From: Zea mays
Lineage: Eukaryota > Streptophyta > Magnoliopsida > Poales > Poaceae
Length of the DNA stretch: 64,000 nt
Assembly (NCBI RefSeq): GCF_902167145.1
Contig: NC_050100.1
Span: forward strand, 144,732,439 to 144,796,438
Direction: 5' to 3'
The notes below the pieces were generated by a model, which did no database searches, was not told the origin of the DNA, and was given only the letters and a program-made list of their open reading frames with translations. The position numbers were made by a program, and so were the translations under genes. Shown here piece after piece: positions 45,101 to 55,980 of this stretch (positions are counted from its first letter, which is position 1; each line of letters begins with the position of its first letter).

Positions 45101-46057
45101 TCTTCCCTGGTCAGTAGTAGGGTTGCCGGTGCCCAGGAATAATGCTTGTTATTATTAAGCCGAAAAGTAGCATATTAAAAACAAAGTGAACAAAGTGTAC
45201 CGTGCCAACGGAGACTGACCGAACTTCTACGCTATGCCCCGACCCTGCTGATAGATAAACTATTCATCTGGTTGAGCCAGGCTAGCCCTATTTATTCCAA
45301 TGGAGACAATACTAGCGTTAGCTGAAAGATAGGATTTCAAAGATAGGTGTTCCCCATGATAGCAGTACCTTTCTCCCTTTCGTGGTGGAATGGACCGCGA
45401 GTAAACTGAGCCTTCCGTACACAGTGAGACGGCCTTTTCGAGACAAGTCAGAAAGCTCTTAAGTCTAGTAAGCTAACAAAGCTTTCCGTTGGACTAGCAA
45501 TATCGGATGAAGGAAGCAGCGGTGAACGGAGTCAATCTATTGGCTGGTTCTAGCCCACACGAGATGTAGGTCCTGATTCCCTGAACCGGAAGATAATGAG
45601 CATCACGGTAAGAGAGAGTCTACTCGACTTGAGAATTGTTGATAGACAAATCATGCCCGGCAAAGGAATAGGACTAGTGGAAGTACCCGATCTCATAGTG
45701 GACTCGCAATCACCTCCTAATGGTATTATCACCAGGGCTGCACTGCAAGAGAATTCATTCCATTGAGCTGAGCTGATGGGAGGAAGTCCTGTTGGTTGTT
45801 TCGAAGTCAAGGATGCCTCTCATTGCCAGGCCAGGGTTGTTAGAAAATAAATAGGCCGAGAAGAAAGAAGTAGAGCCGTCTTTTGCATGGAATAGGCGAA
45901 AACCCTTGTTCCTTCTTCTAGCTCGGGAAGCAGTTTATTAGCGAGGAAAGACAAGCCTTCTGCTTCTGTTGATGCTGAGGATGTAGCCGTTGTTGCAGGA
46001 TTGGCAGGGATAGAGGAAACTGGGAATAGCGATGCTTCCTCCAGATAAGATAGGATT

Positions 46058-46813
46058 TCATGATTGAAAGTTGTAGCTCACGAATGATTTGAAATACGCA
46101 TCCCTCCCGTATTGGTGGAAGTAGATCTTATATCCCACCAAAGCATCGGCTAGTTGCAAGAGATATTGTTCGTAATGCGCCGCTTGAATGTTCTTCTCCC
46201 ATATGTTGATCAAGTCTTGAACAGAGAAATAATCCATTATCTTTTTGTTCTTCAACCAGAGCCTTCTGAGTCTATCTTCCCCTTCCTTCCTATTAATAGA
46301 AGACTGAATGCTAGGCATGACCAGTCCTATATTCACTAAATCATCCCAATGATCCCTAAGAATACTTAAAAACTTAGCATTTATTTTATTTTGTACGCTC
46401 TGCAGCTTGTTCAGACTAGAGAGTACTACTTCAGTCTCACTATCATTTACCATGTCGATATGAAAATTACCCTCGTCCTTTTTACTCGATAGCAGTGTGG
46501 TCTTCTTAGAAACCGCTCCCTCAGAATTTAAGTAACCGCCTGATAGATCACGTGCTTTGTGTGTGAGACGATTCATGTCAGAGGCCTTCACCCATTTTGA
46601 TGCTCTGCGATTCTTCCAATCTCGCGGAGGGGACACCATAGGAAGTTCTGTAAAGAGCGGTAGATCATTTCTGTCAAATAGACACCTAACATAGTTTACT
46701 GGCTTATACTTTTCTCCTTTACCTTTATGCTCGGAGAGATCGACCTCTACAAGAGGATTGTGGATCTCAATCAATTGATTGTTGTGCAGCCATGTTAATA
46801 GACCGCTCCCAAT
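46058..46813 (-). pseudogene. Phage-type RNA polymerase fragment, mitochondrial-plasmid-like
   Basis: An open frame of about 252 codons runs from the Sirevirus boundary to a stop at 46058. In order: IGSGLLTWLHNNQLIEIHNP, LFTELPMVSPPRDW, DLSGGYLNSEG, then Lys-rich sequence and DLVNIGLVMPSIQS. Single-subunit (T7-like) polymerases have G..LL..L.....IEI, then LPM..PP..W and GGYL in the same order, in the region before the palm. Maize mitochondrial linear plasmids (S-type) encode such an enzyme, and copies occur in mitochondrial main genomes. The upstream part is missing because of the insertion. The catalytic palm is not present, since the frame stops first. The enzyme family is fairly sure; the plasmid origin is inferred. 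Confidence 0.6.
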
Positions 46814-47037
46814 CTAAAAGGGAAATGTGCCCTTGGGCCATTTCTATTATATTTTGGTGATTAAGTGCCCAACACATATTGAGTGAGTAATTATATGCCA
46901 AATCGACAAGAAGGTATGGTTCTAGACTTAGTACATTGGTTTTTGTGTACTAATATATTTGTCTAAGTGCTAGAATCAGGAAAAGAAAAGGATTGGAAAA
47001 GAGTTGGCTGTGTACAACCAACTGCTGCTCAGTCAGG

Positions 47038-47388
47038 GTGCACCGGACTGTCCGATGGTGCACCGGACAGTGTCCAGTGCGCCAGGCTGGGCTCTGGCAA
47101 ACTGGCCACTCTCGGGAATTCGTCGGCGGCGTACGACTATAATTCACCGGACTGTCTGGTGGTGCACCGGACTGTCCGGTGAGCCAACGGCCGCCAGAGC
47201 AATGGTCGGCCGCGCAATCCGCGCACGACGCGTGGCCCACGCCAACGGTCGGCTGAGGGCACCGGACTGTGTCCGGTGCGCCAACCAGCCCAAAGGTCCA
47301 ACGGTCGGCTGCGCCAGGAATGGAAGGAGATCCGCACCGGACAATGAACAGTGGATGTCCGTTGGTGCACCGGACTGTCCGGTGCGCC
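47038..47388. repeat. Palindromic CACCGGACAGTCCGGTG-type repeats in 5' LTR
   Basis: Many copies of CACCGGAC(A/T)GTCCGGTG and half-sites, with CCAACGGTCGGC spacers. Each unit is a near-perfect inverted repeat of 8 bases around one central base. It lies upstream of the LTR TATA box. Confidence 0.9.
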
Positions 47389-47452
47389 ACCCGATAGAAG
47401 GCAAGAATTGCCTTCCAAGAATGCCTCCAACGGCCCCTAGCTGCCTTGGGGC

Positions 47453-47459
47453 TATAAAA
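47453..47459 (+). promoter_or_regulatory. TATA box of outer Sirevirus 5' LTR
   Basis: GGGGCTATAAAAGGGACCCC lies downstream of the palindromic array and about 580 bases before the LTR end. Confidence 0.7.
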
Positions 47460-48041
47460 GGGACCCCTAGGCGCATGGAGGAGGAACCCAAGCATACTTT
47501 GAGCATTCTAAATCTTCCACACTCCGTCTCCGCGCACTTGATTGATTTTCTTAGTGATTTGAGCTCCGTTCTAGTGGTGAACTTGTTGTGATTCATTCGA
47601 GCTCAAGTCTTGGCTGTGTGTGTGCGTATTGCTGCGGATTTGTGTGTGTGCTTCCCTCCTTTACTCTAGTGCTTTCACTTTGATCTTTGTTGTAAGGGCG
47701 AGAGACTCCAAGTTGTAGAGATTCCTCGCAAACGGGAAAGAGTATAAGAAAGAAAACAACCATGGTATTCAAGTGGATCATTGGATTACTTGAAAGGGGT
47801 TGAGTGCAACCCTCGTCCATTGGGACGCCACAACGTGGAGTAGGCAAGTGTTATACTTGGTCGAACCACAGGATAAATCATCGTGTCTCTTGTGCTTGTT
47901 TTTCTTTGTAACCATTGTGTTTCACAAGAGCTCGGTCCTTAGCCACTTAATTCCATTGTGCTAACACTTAACCAAGTTTTGTGGCTATAAGTTTAAGTTT
48001 TTACAGGATCACCTATTCACCCCCCTCTAGGTGCTCTCAAT

Positions 48042-48053
48042 TGGTATCAGAGC
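48042..48053 (+). other. Primer binding site of outer Sirevirus
   Basis: TGGTATCAGAGC begins just after the LTR end (tRNA-iMet type). Confidence 0.95.
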
Positions 48054-48089
48054 CGTTCTCTTCATGAAAGGGACTAATCGCCCGAAGGG

Positions 48090-48194
48090 ATGGATCCAAA
48101 GGGAAAGGGGATGGTGGTCAACGACAAGGGGAAGGAGTCCTTCCTCAATGAGCCAAGGGACGACAAGCCCATTGACTCTGGCTCAAGTCATAAG
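48090..48194 (+). pseudogene. gag: Outer Sirevirus gag, first 35 codons
   Basis: ATG 48090 opens MDPKGKGMVVNDKGKES and runs in frame to codon 35 (AAG), where the inner Sirevirus is inserted. The inner element's gag starts with the near-identical MDPKGKGLVVNDNEKES, confirming the start. The frame continues at 57349. Confidence 0.9.
48190..48194. repeat. Target-site duplication ATAAG, left
   Basis: It is repeated at 57344-57348. Together they delimit the inner Sirevirus. Confidence 0.95.
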
Positions 48195-49559
48195 TGAGAG
48201 CACCTAGAGGGGGGTGAATAGGTGATCCTGTAAAAACTTAAAACTTAATGCCACAAACTTGATTAAGTGTTACAACAATAAAGCCAAGTGGCTAGAAAGG
48301 AGTTCTTGCAACACACGATAACCACAAAGATATCAACACAGAGAGGCACAGTGGTTTATCCCGTGGTTCGGCCAAGTTCAACACTTGCCTACTCCACGTT
48401 GTGGCGTCCCAACAGACGAGGGTTGCAATCAACCCCTCTCAAGTGATCCAAAGATCCACTTGAATACCACGGTGTTTTTTTCCTTTCACTTTATCCCGTT
48501 TGCGAGGAATCTCCACAACTTGGAATCTCTCGCCCTTACAAAAGATGATCACAAAAGAACACGGAAGTAAGGATGGGATGAGCAACACACACAAGTCCAC
48601 AGCAAATATGCACACACACGGCCAAGACTTGAGCTCAAATAACTATCTCAAAGTTATCACTAGAATGGAGCTCAAATCACTAAGAATGTCAAACGGGTGC
48701 GCAAAGACGAAGTGTGAATGATCAAGAATGCTCAAAGTGTGCTTGGTGTCTTCCTCCATGCGCCTAGGGGTCCCATTTATAGCCCCAAGGCAGCTAGGAG
48801 CCGTTGAGAGCATTCCAGGAAGGCAAATCTTGCCTTCTGTCGACTGGCGCACCGGACAGTCCGGTGCACCACCGGACACTGTCCGGTGCAGATTTCTTTC
48901 CTGTTCTGGCGCAGCCGATCGTTGAAGTCTTGGAGCCGTTGGCGCACCGGACACTGTCCGGTGCACACCGGATAGTCCGGTGCCCCCTTCTGACCGTTGG
49001 TTCGGCCACGCATCATGCGAGGATTGCGCGGCCGACCGTTGGCCCGGCCGACTGTTGGCTCACAGGACAGTCCAGTGCACACCGGACAGTCCGGTGAATT
49101 TTAGCCGTACGGCGTTAATCGCTTCCCGAGAGCGACGACTTCGCCTGTGAATGGCTCACCGGACAGTACGGTGCACCACCGGACAGTACGATGCACCACC
49201 GGACAGTCCGGTGATTTATAGCCGTACACCGTCATCGAGTCCCGAGAGTGGACTGTTCACCAGAGCCAGCCTGGCGCACCGGACAGTGTCCGGTGCACCA
49301 CCAGACATTGTCCGGTGCACCTAGACTGAGCAGAGTCTTGGCTGCTCGAGCCAAGTCTTTTCCAATTGTCTCTTCTCTGATTCTAGCACTTAGACAAGTA
49401 TGTTAGTACACAAAAACCAATGTACTAAGTCTAGAATCATACCTTTGTATTGATTTGCACTTTGTCCACCCTTTGGCATATACTCATTCCCTTAATGTGT
49501 GTTGGGCACTTAATCACCAAAATCTTATAGAAATGGCCCAAGGGCACATTTCCCTTTCA
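48195..49559 (-). mobile_element. Inner Sirevirus, 3' LTR (1365 bp, minus strand)
   Basis: On the plus strand it runs TGAGAGCACCTAGAGG...TTCCCTTTCA, the reverse complement of an Opie/Ji-type LTR. It pairs with 55981-57343, with scattered substitutions and different palindrome copy number (an extra unit near 49150-49200). TATAAAT lies at 48781-48775. It is homologous to the outer element's 5' LTR and opposite in orientation to it, with only 155 bases between them. Confidence 0.93.
48848..49320. repeat. Palindromic repeats in inner Sirevirus 3' LTR
   Basis: About ten CACCGGACAGTCCGGTG-type units and variants (CACTGTCCGG, CAGTACGG). Copy number differs from the sister LTR. Confidence 0.9.
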
Positions 49560-50344
49560 ATCTCCCCCTTTTTGGTGATTTATGCCAACACAACAAAAAG
49601 CAACTAAACGAAGTGCAACATCAATGCAAATGAGAACACAAATTTGTTTTGATTCAAATTTGGCATATTTGGATCATTCTTTGCCACCACTTGGTTTGTT
49701 TTTGCAAATCAAACTCAATTTCCTATCTCTAAGTCAAATTCACTTGTTGAGGCATAGAGAGAGGTATTCCAAGAGAAATTGATCACAGCTTCAAAAACTC
49801 CCCCTATTTCCCATAATCAAACATTCTCCCCACAAGAGACCAACTTTTACTCAAAAAGAGACATTTAGAATTTTGACAAATCAAAAGTCCTACTCTACTA
49901 TTTTCAAAATTCTCAAGTGGTAGCTGATCCATTTCTTGCTTTGGCCTTATTTTCTCCCCCTTTGGCATCAAGCACCAAAACGGGATCAAACGTGGCCCTT
50001 AAACCCTATTGCCTCACCAAAATTATCAATTAAGAGCAAAAGACAATGAGAGACATGAAGACGAACTTGGAGTAAGTTACTCTCTTATCGGAGTGCAGTG
50101 GAAGTCTTTCATGGTCCAAGTCCACCTTTCCCTTTCAATCCACCTTTGAGACTAAATTAAGCAAGCTCAAACACATGGTTAGTCTCAAAGGGTCAAGTTG
50201 TAGCACATCTCCCCCTAAATGTGTGCATCACTTGTAAATGGACTTGTGAGGTCCGGGGAGTGCTTGTACAACTCGAGCACCATAAATAAACAACAAAATG
50301 CATAAGGAACATGATCAAGGCATAAAACACATGTATGCTATAAA
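49560..50344 (-). mobile_element. Inner Sirevirus 3' untranslated region with multiple polypurine tracts
   Basis: Between the pol stop and the 3' LTR there is no env-like frame. On the minus strand the purine words AGGGGGAGA or GGGGGAGAA occur near 49561-49569, 49797-49805, 49952-49962 and 50208-50216. The first one adjoins the LTR and is the likely primer. Multiple polypurine tracts are a hallmark of Sireviruses. Confidence 0.8.
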
Positions 50345-53300
50345 TCAATCCAAGTTCCACGAATCTAAGACATTTAGCTCACTACGCAGCCTGCAAAAGG
50401 TCTTCTCATCTAGAGGCTTGGTAAAGATATCGGCTAGCTGGTTCTCGGTGCTAACATAAAACACTTTGATATCTCCCTTTTGCTGGTGATCTCTCAAAAA
50501 GTGATGCCGGATGTCTATGTGCTTTGTGCGGCTGTGTTCAACAGGATTATCCGCCACGCGGATAGCACTCTCATTATCACATAGGAGTGGGACTTTGCTC
50601 AGATTGTAGCCAAAGTCCCGGAGGGTTTGCCTCATCCAAAGTAGTTGCGCGCAACACTGTCCTGCGGCAACATACTCGGCCTCAGTGGTGGATAGGGCAA
50701 CGAAGGTTTGTTTCTTAGGACTCCACGACACTAGGGACCTTCCTAAGAATTGGCATGTCCCTGATGTACTCTTCCTATCAACCTTACATCCAGCATAATC
50801 GGAGTCTGAATATCCAATTAAGTCAAAGGTAGACCCCTTTGGATACCAGATCCTGAAGCAAGGCATAGCGACTAAATATCTAAGAATTCGCTTCACGGCC
50901 ACTAAGTGACACTCCCTTGGATCAGATTGGAATCTAGCACACATGCATACGCTAAGCATAATATCCGGTCTACTAGCACATAAGTAAAGCAAGGAACCTA
51001 TCATAGACCTGTATGCCTTTTGATCAACGGACTTACCTCCTTTGTTGAGGTCGACATGTCCGTCGGTTCCCATTGGAGTCTTTGCGGGCTTGGCGTCCTT
51101 CATCCCAAACCATTTGAGCTAGTCCTGCGTATACTTCGTTTGAGAGATGAAGCTGTCGTCCTTGAGTTGCTTCACTTGAAACCCAAGGAAGTAGTTCAAC
51201 TCGCCCATCATCGACATCTCGAATTTCTGCGTCATCACCCTGCTAAATTCTTCACAAGACTTTTGGTTAGTAGAACCAAATATTATGTCATCGACATAAA
51301 TTTGGCACACAAATAAGTCACCATCACAAGTCTTAGTGAATAAAGTCGGATCGGCTTTCCCAACCTTGAAAGCATTAGCAATTAAAAAGTCTCTAAGGCA
51401 TTCATACCATGCTCTTGGGGCTTGCTTAAGTCCATAGAGCGCCTTAGAGAGCTTACACACGTGGTCGGGGTACCGTTCATCTTCAAAGCCAGGAGGTTGC
51501 TCCACGTACACCTCCTCCTTGATTGGCCCGTTGAGGAAAGCGCTCTTCACGTCCATTTGGAACAACCTGAAAGAATGGTGAGCGGCATAGGCTAACAATA
51601 TGCGAATTGACTCTAGCCTAGCCACAGGAGCAAAAGTCTCCTCAAAGTCCAAACCTGCGGCTTGGGCATAACCTTTTGCCACAAGTCGTGCCTTGTTCCT
51701 TGTCACCACCTCGTGCTCGTCCTGTTTGTTGCGGAACACCCACTTGGTTCCCACAACGTTTTGCTTGGGACGTGGCACCAGTGTCCAAACTTCATTTCTC
51801 TTGAAATTGTTGAGCTCCTCCTGCATGGCCAACACCCAGTCCGGATCTAGCAAGGCCTCTTCTACCCTGAAAGGCTCAATAGAAGAGACAAAAGAGTAAT
51901 GCTCACAAAAATTAACTAATCTAGAGCGAGTAGTTACTCCCTTGCTAATATCACCCAATATCTGGTCAACATGATGATTCCTTTGAATCGTCGCTCGGAC
52001 TTGGGTTGGAGGGGCTTGAGGTGCTTCTTCCTCCATAGCATGATCTTCTTGTGCTCCCCCTTGATCACACGCCTCTTCTTGATGAACTTGTTCATCGTCT
52101 TGAGTTGGGGGTTGCACCATTGTTGAGGAAGAAGGTTGATCTTGCTCTTGGTGTTCCTGTGGTTGCACATCTCCAATCGCCATGGTGCGAATTGCGTTCG
52201 TTGGAACATCATATTCATCTACATCATTAGGATCAACTTGCTCTCTTGGAGAGCCATTAGTCTCATCAAATACAACGTCGCTAGAGACTTCAACCAAACC
52301 CGATGATTTTTTGAAGACCCTATACGCCTTTGTATTTGAGTCATAACCTAACAAAAACCCTTCTACAGCTTTGGGAGCAAACTTAGAATTCCTACCTTTC
52401 TTCACTAGAATGTAGCATTTATTCCAAATACACGAAAGTATGAAACATTGGGTTTGTTACCGGTTAGAAGCTCATACGAAGTCTTCTTGAGGAGGCGATG
52501 AAGGTAGACCCGGTTTATGGCGTGGCAAGCCGTGTTCACGGCTTCCGACCAAAACCGCTCGGGCGTCTTGAACTCTCCAAGCATTGTCCTCGCCATGTCG
52601 ATGAGCGTCCTATTCTTCCTCTCTACCACACCATTTTGCTACGGTGTGTAGGGAGCGAAGAACTCGTGCTTGATTCCTTCCTCCTCAAGGTACTCCACTT
52701 GAAGGTTCTTGAACTCGGACCCGTTGTCGCTCCTTATCTTCTTCACCTTGAGCTCAAACTCATTTTGAGCTCTCCTTAGGAAGCACTTGAGGGTCCCTTG
52801 GGTTTCAGATTTATCCTGCAAAAAGAATACCCAAGTGAAGCGGGAAAAATCATCAACTATAACAAGACCATACTTACTTCCTCCTATGCTTAGGTAGGCG
52901 ACGGGTCCGAAGAGGTCCATATGAAGTAACTCCAAAGGTCTTGACGTGGTCATCACATTTTTGATATGATGAGAGCTTCCCACCTGTTTACCTGCTTGAC
53001 AAGCTGCACAAGGTCTATCTTTTTCGAAATTTACATTTGTTAGACCTAACACATGTTCTCCCTTTAGAAGCTTGTGAAGGTTCTTCATCCCCACATGTGC
53101 TAAACGGCGATGCCACAGCCAGCCCATGCTAGTCTTAGCAATTAAGCATGCATCTAGACCGGCCTCCTCTTTTGCAAAATCAACTAAATAAAGTTTGCCG
53201 TCTAGTACACCCTTAAAAGCTAATGAACCATCACTTCTTCTAAAGACGGACACATCTACATTTGTGAATAAGCAATTATATCCCATATTACAAAGTTGAC

Positions 53301-53544
53301 TAACGGACAACAAGTTATACCCAAGCGACTCAACTAAAAACACATTAGAAATGGAGTGCTCGGATGAAATAGCAATCTTTCCTAACCCTTTAACCTTGCC
53401 TTGATTCCCGTCACCGAATATGATTGAGTCTTGGGAGTCTTTGTTCTTGACGTAGGAAGAGAACATCTTCTTCTCCCCCGTCATGTGGTTTGTGCATCCG
53501 CTGTCGATAATCCAGCTTGAGCCCCCGGATGCATAAACCTGCAA
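50345..53544 (-). pseudogene. pol: Inner Sirevirus pol (protease, integrase, reverse transcriptase, RNase H)
   Basis: Minus-strand order, as in Copia: protease IIDSGCTNHMTG; zinc finger HRRLAHVG...CAACQ; integrase HMDLFGPVAYL, IRSDNGSEF and VERKNRTL (D, D, E present); reverse transcriptase [25 protein letters not shown] and YVDD (51287-51298); RNase H GYSDSDYAG, STTEAEYVA, LCDNESAI and HIDIRHHFLRD. Lesions: TAG after YTP at about 52636, a 1-base deletion near 52425, and TAG near 51119 before LKWFG. The frame ends at 50345. Reverse transcriptase (52405-51119) is otherwise open. All catalytic residues are visible, but no single intact polyprotein is possible. Confidence 0.93.
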
Positions 53545-53551
53545 GGCAATT

Positions 53552-55930
53552 TTAGGCTTGGGTCTTAGGTACCCAACTCTTGTTGGGTCCTACAAGGTTA
53601 GTAATAATGGTCTTAGGGACCCAAATGCAAGTTTTATCTCCCTTGCATTTTGCCCCTAATTTCCTAGCAATCACCTTCTTATCCTTTCTACAAATTGCAA
53701 AGGAAGCATTGCAAGCATGATAAATTGTAGAAGGTTCATTAATTTTCCTAGGAACATGAGCAACATTTCTCCTAGGCATATGATGAATGACATTTCTCCT
53801 AGGCATATCTCTACCATGCACATAGGAAGAACTTGAAGCAAACATTGCATTTGAATTATAAGCATTACAACTCCTATCATGATGAACATTTCTAGAAAAA
53901 TTCCTATCATAAATAAATGCATGATTCTTTTGAGCACTATTAGCCATAGGGGTCTTCCCTTTCTCCTTGGTGGAGATGGGAGCCTTATGACTTGTTAAGT
54001 TCTTGGCTTCCCTCTTGAAACCAAGTCCATCCTTGATTGAGGGGTGTCTACCAATAGTGTAGGCATCCCTTGCAAATTTTAGTTTGTCAAATTCATTCTT
54101 GCTAGTCTTAAGTTGGGCATTAAGACTAGTCACTTCATCATTTAATTTGGAAATGGAAATTAAGTGTTCACTACAAGCATCAACATTAAACTCCTTACAC
54201 CTATTACAAATTACTACATGATCAATAAATGAGCTAGATTTATTTGCTACTTCTAACTTAGCATTCAAGTCATCATTAATACTCTTTAAGTTAGAAATAG
54301 ACTCATGGCATGTAGATAGTTCACATGAAAGCATTTCATTTCTTTTAACTTCTAGAACAAGAGAATTTTGCGCACTTACGAATTTATCATGCTCTTCATA
54401 TAAAAGATCTTCTTGCTTTTCTAAAAGACTATTCTTTTCATTCAAAGCATCAATTAATTCATTGATCTTATCAATTTTAGTTCTATCTAATCCTTTGAAT
54501 AAACTAGCATAGTCTATTTCATCATCACTAGACTCATCATCACATGAAGAAGCATATGTAATAGTACTTCTACTATTTACCTTCTTCTCCTTTGCCATGA
54601 AGCATGTGTGATGCTCGTTGGGGAAGAGAGCCGACTTGTTGAAAGCTGAGGCGGTGAGTCCTTCGTTGTCAGAGTCGGACGAGGAGCAATACGAATCCCA
54701 CTCCTTTCCAAGATGTGCCTCGCCCTTTGCCTTCTTGTAGGTCTTCTTCTTTTCCCACTTCCCGCTCTTTCCTTGATCCTGGTCACTATCATTGTCGGGG
54801 CAATTAGCAATAAAGTGACCAACCATACCACACTTGAAGCAGGAGCGTTTTCCCTTTGTCTTGCTCTTGTTGGGATGCTCCTTGCGACCTTTGAGCGCCG
54901 TCTTGAAACGCTTGATGATGAGGGCCATTTCTTCCTCGTTAAGCCTGGCCGCCTCAACTTGCGCCACCTTGCTAGGTAGCGCCTCCTTGCTCCTCGTTGC
55001 TTTGAGAGCAACGGTTTGAGGCTCGTGGATTGGGCCATTCAACGCATCATCAACGTATCTTGCCTCCTTGATCATCATCCGCCCGCTTACAAACTTCCCA
55101 AGTATTTCCTCGGGCATCATCTTGGTGTACCTAGGATTCTCACGAATAGAGTTAACAAGATGAGGATCAAGGACAGTGAAAGACCTTAGCATGAGTCAGA
55201 AGACGTCGTGGTCCGTCCATCGCGTGCTTCCATAGCTCCTTATTTTGTTGATGAGGGTCTTGAGCCTGTTGTACGTTTGGGTTGGCTCCTCTCCCCTGAT
55301 CATCGCGAACCTTCCTAGATCGCCTTCCACCAATTCCATCTTGGTGAGCATGGTGACGTCGTTCCCCTCATGAGAGATCTTCAGGGTGTCCCAGATCTGC
55401 TTGGCATTGTCCAAGCCGCTCACCTTATTGTATTCTTCCCTGCACAAAGATGCTAAAAGGACAGTAGTAGCTTGTGCATTCTTATGGATTTGTTCATTAA
55501 TAAACATAGAATTAACCGAACTATCAAATTGCATTCCGTTTTCTACTATCTCCCATATACTTGGATGAAGAGAAAACAAATGACTACGCATTTTGTGACT
55601 CCAAAATCCGTAGTCCTCTCCATCAAAGTGAGGAGGTTTACCGAGTGGAATAGAAAGCAAATGAGTATTAGGATTATGCGGAATGCGAGAGTAATCAAAA
55701 GAAAAGTTCGAGTTAACCATTTTCTTTTTCTCCTCGCATTCGTCGTCCTTTTGAGAAGAGGAAGATTCGTCGTTGTCGTAGTAGACAACCTTCCTGATGC
55801 ACCTCTTCTTCTTTCCATCTTTCTTCTTTTGACTCGAGCCAGAGTCATTGACTTTGTCGTCCCTTGGTTCATTGAAGATGGACTCCTTCTCATTGTCGTT
55901 GACCACCAACCCCTTTCCCTTAGGATCCAT
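53552..55930 (-). pseudogene. gag: Inner Sirevirus gag
   Basis: ATG 55930 (MDPKGKGLVVND) opens about 790 codons in one frame, with a single TGA near 55194, where CGA (Arg) or CAA is expected from the outer copy. Capsid: NTHLLSIPLGKPPHFDGEDY, WSHKMRSHLFSLHPSIW, RGEEPTQTYNRLKTLINKI. Zinc knuckle: CFKCGMVGHFIANC. An acidic Ser/Asp stretch and a long coiled-coil-like segment follow (INELIDALNEKNSLLEKQ), typical of the extended Sirevirus gag. The frame ends TAA at 53552, and pol begins in a register one base further on, the same arrangement as deduced for the outer copy. Confidence 0.92.
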
Positions 55931-55966
55931 CTCTTCGGGCGATTAGTACCTTTCTTGAAGAGAACG

Positions 55967-55978
55967 GCTCTGATACCA
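55967..55978 (-). other. Primer binding site of inner Sirevirus
   Basis: GCTCTGATACCA on the plus strand is TGGTATCAGAGC on the minus strand, two bases from the 5' LTR. Confidence 0.95.
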
Positions 55979-55980
55979 AT

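Larger units (their letters stand above)
42174..46814. other. Organelle-like DNA (putative NUMT), right block, ~4.6 kb
   Basis: It continues the block that ends at 28058 and has the same texture. Short open frames (for example 43355-43552, 44401-44583, 45550-45810 minus) show no recognised domain. A small TAGA microsatellite lies at 43550-43566. At its right end is the phage-type RNA polymerase fragment (46058-46813), cut off by the Sirevirus at 46815. If the insertion is simple, the organelle DNA should resume past the window's right edge. Confidence 0.55.
46815..48039 (+). mobile_element. Outer Sirevirus (Opie/Ji-like Copia), 5' LTR, 1225 bp
   Basis: It starts TAAAAGGGAAATGTGCCC (the usual TGAAAGGG with G to A at base 2) and ends ...CCCCCTCTAGGTGCTCTCA. 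A primer site follows. Compared with the 3' LTR at 63593 it lacks 18 bases between two CAAAT words (near 46896) and has extra palindrome units near 47055. TATAAAA is at 47453-47459. The left flanking five bases are CAATC (46810-46814); the matching copy should follow the 3' LTR outside the window. Confidence 0.92.

Noticed and set aside
49560..50344. Env-like gene after Sirevirus pol
   Set aside because: Some Sireviruses carry one, but no open frame of useful length exists here or at 62814-63592.
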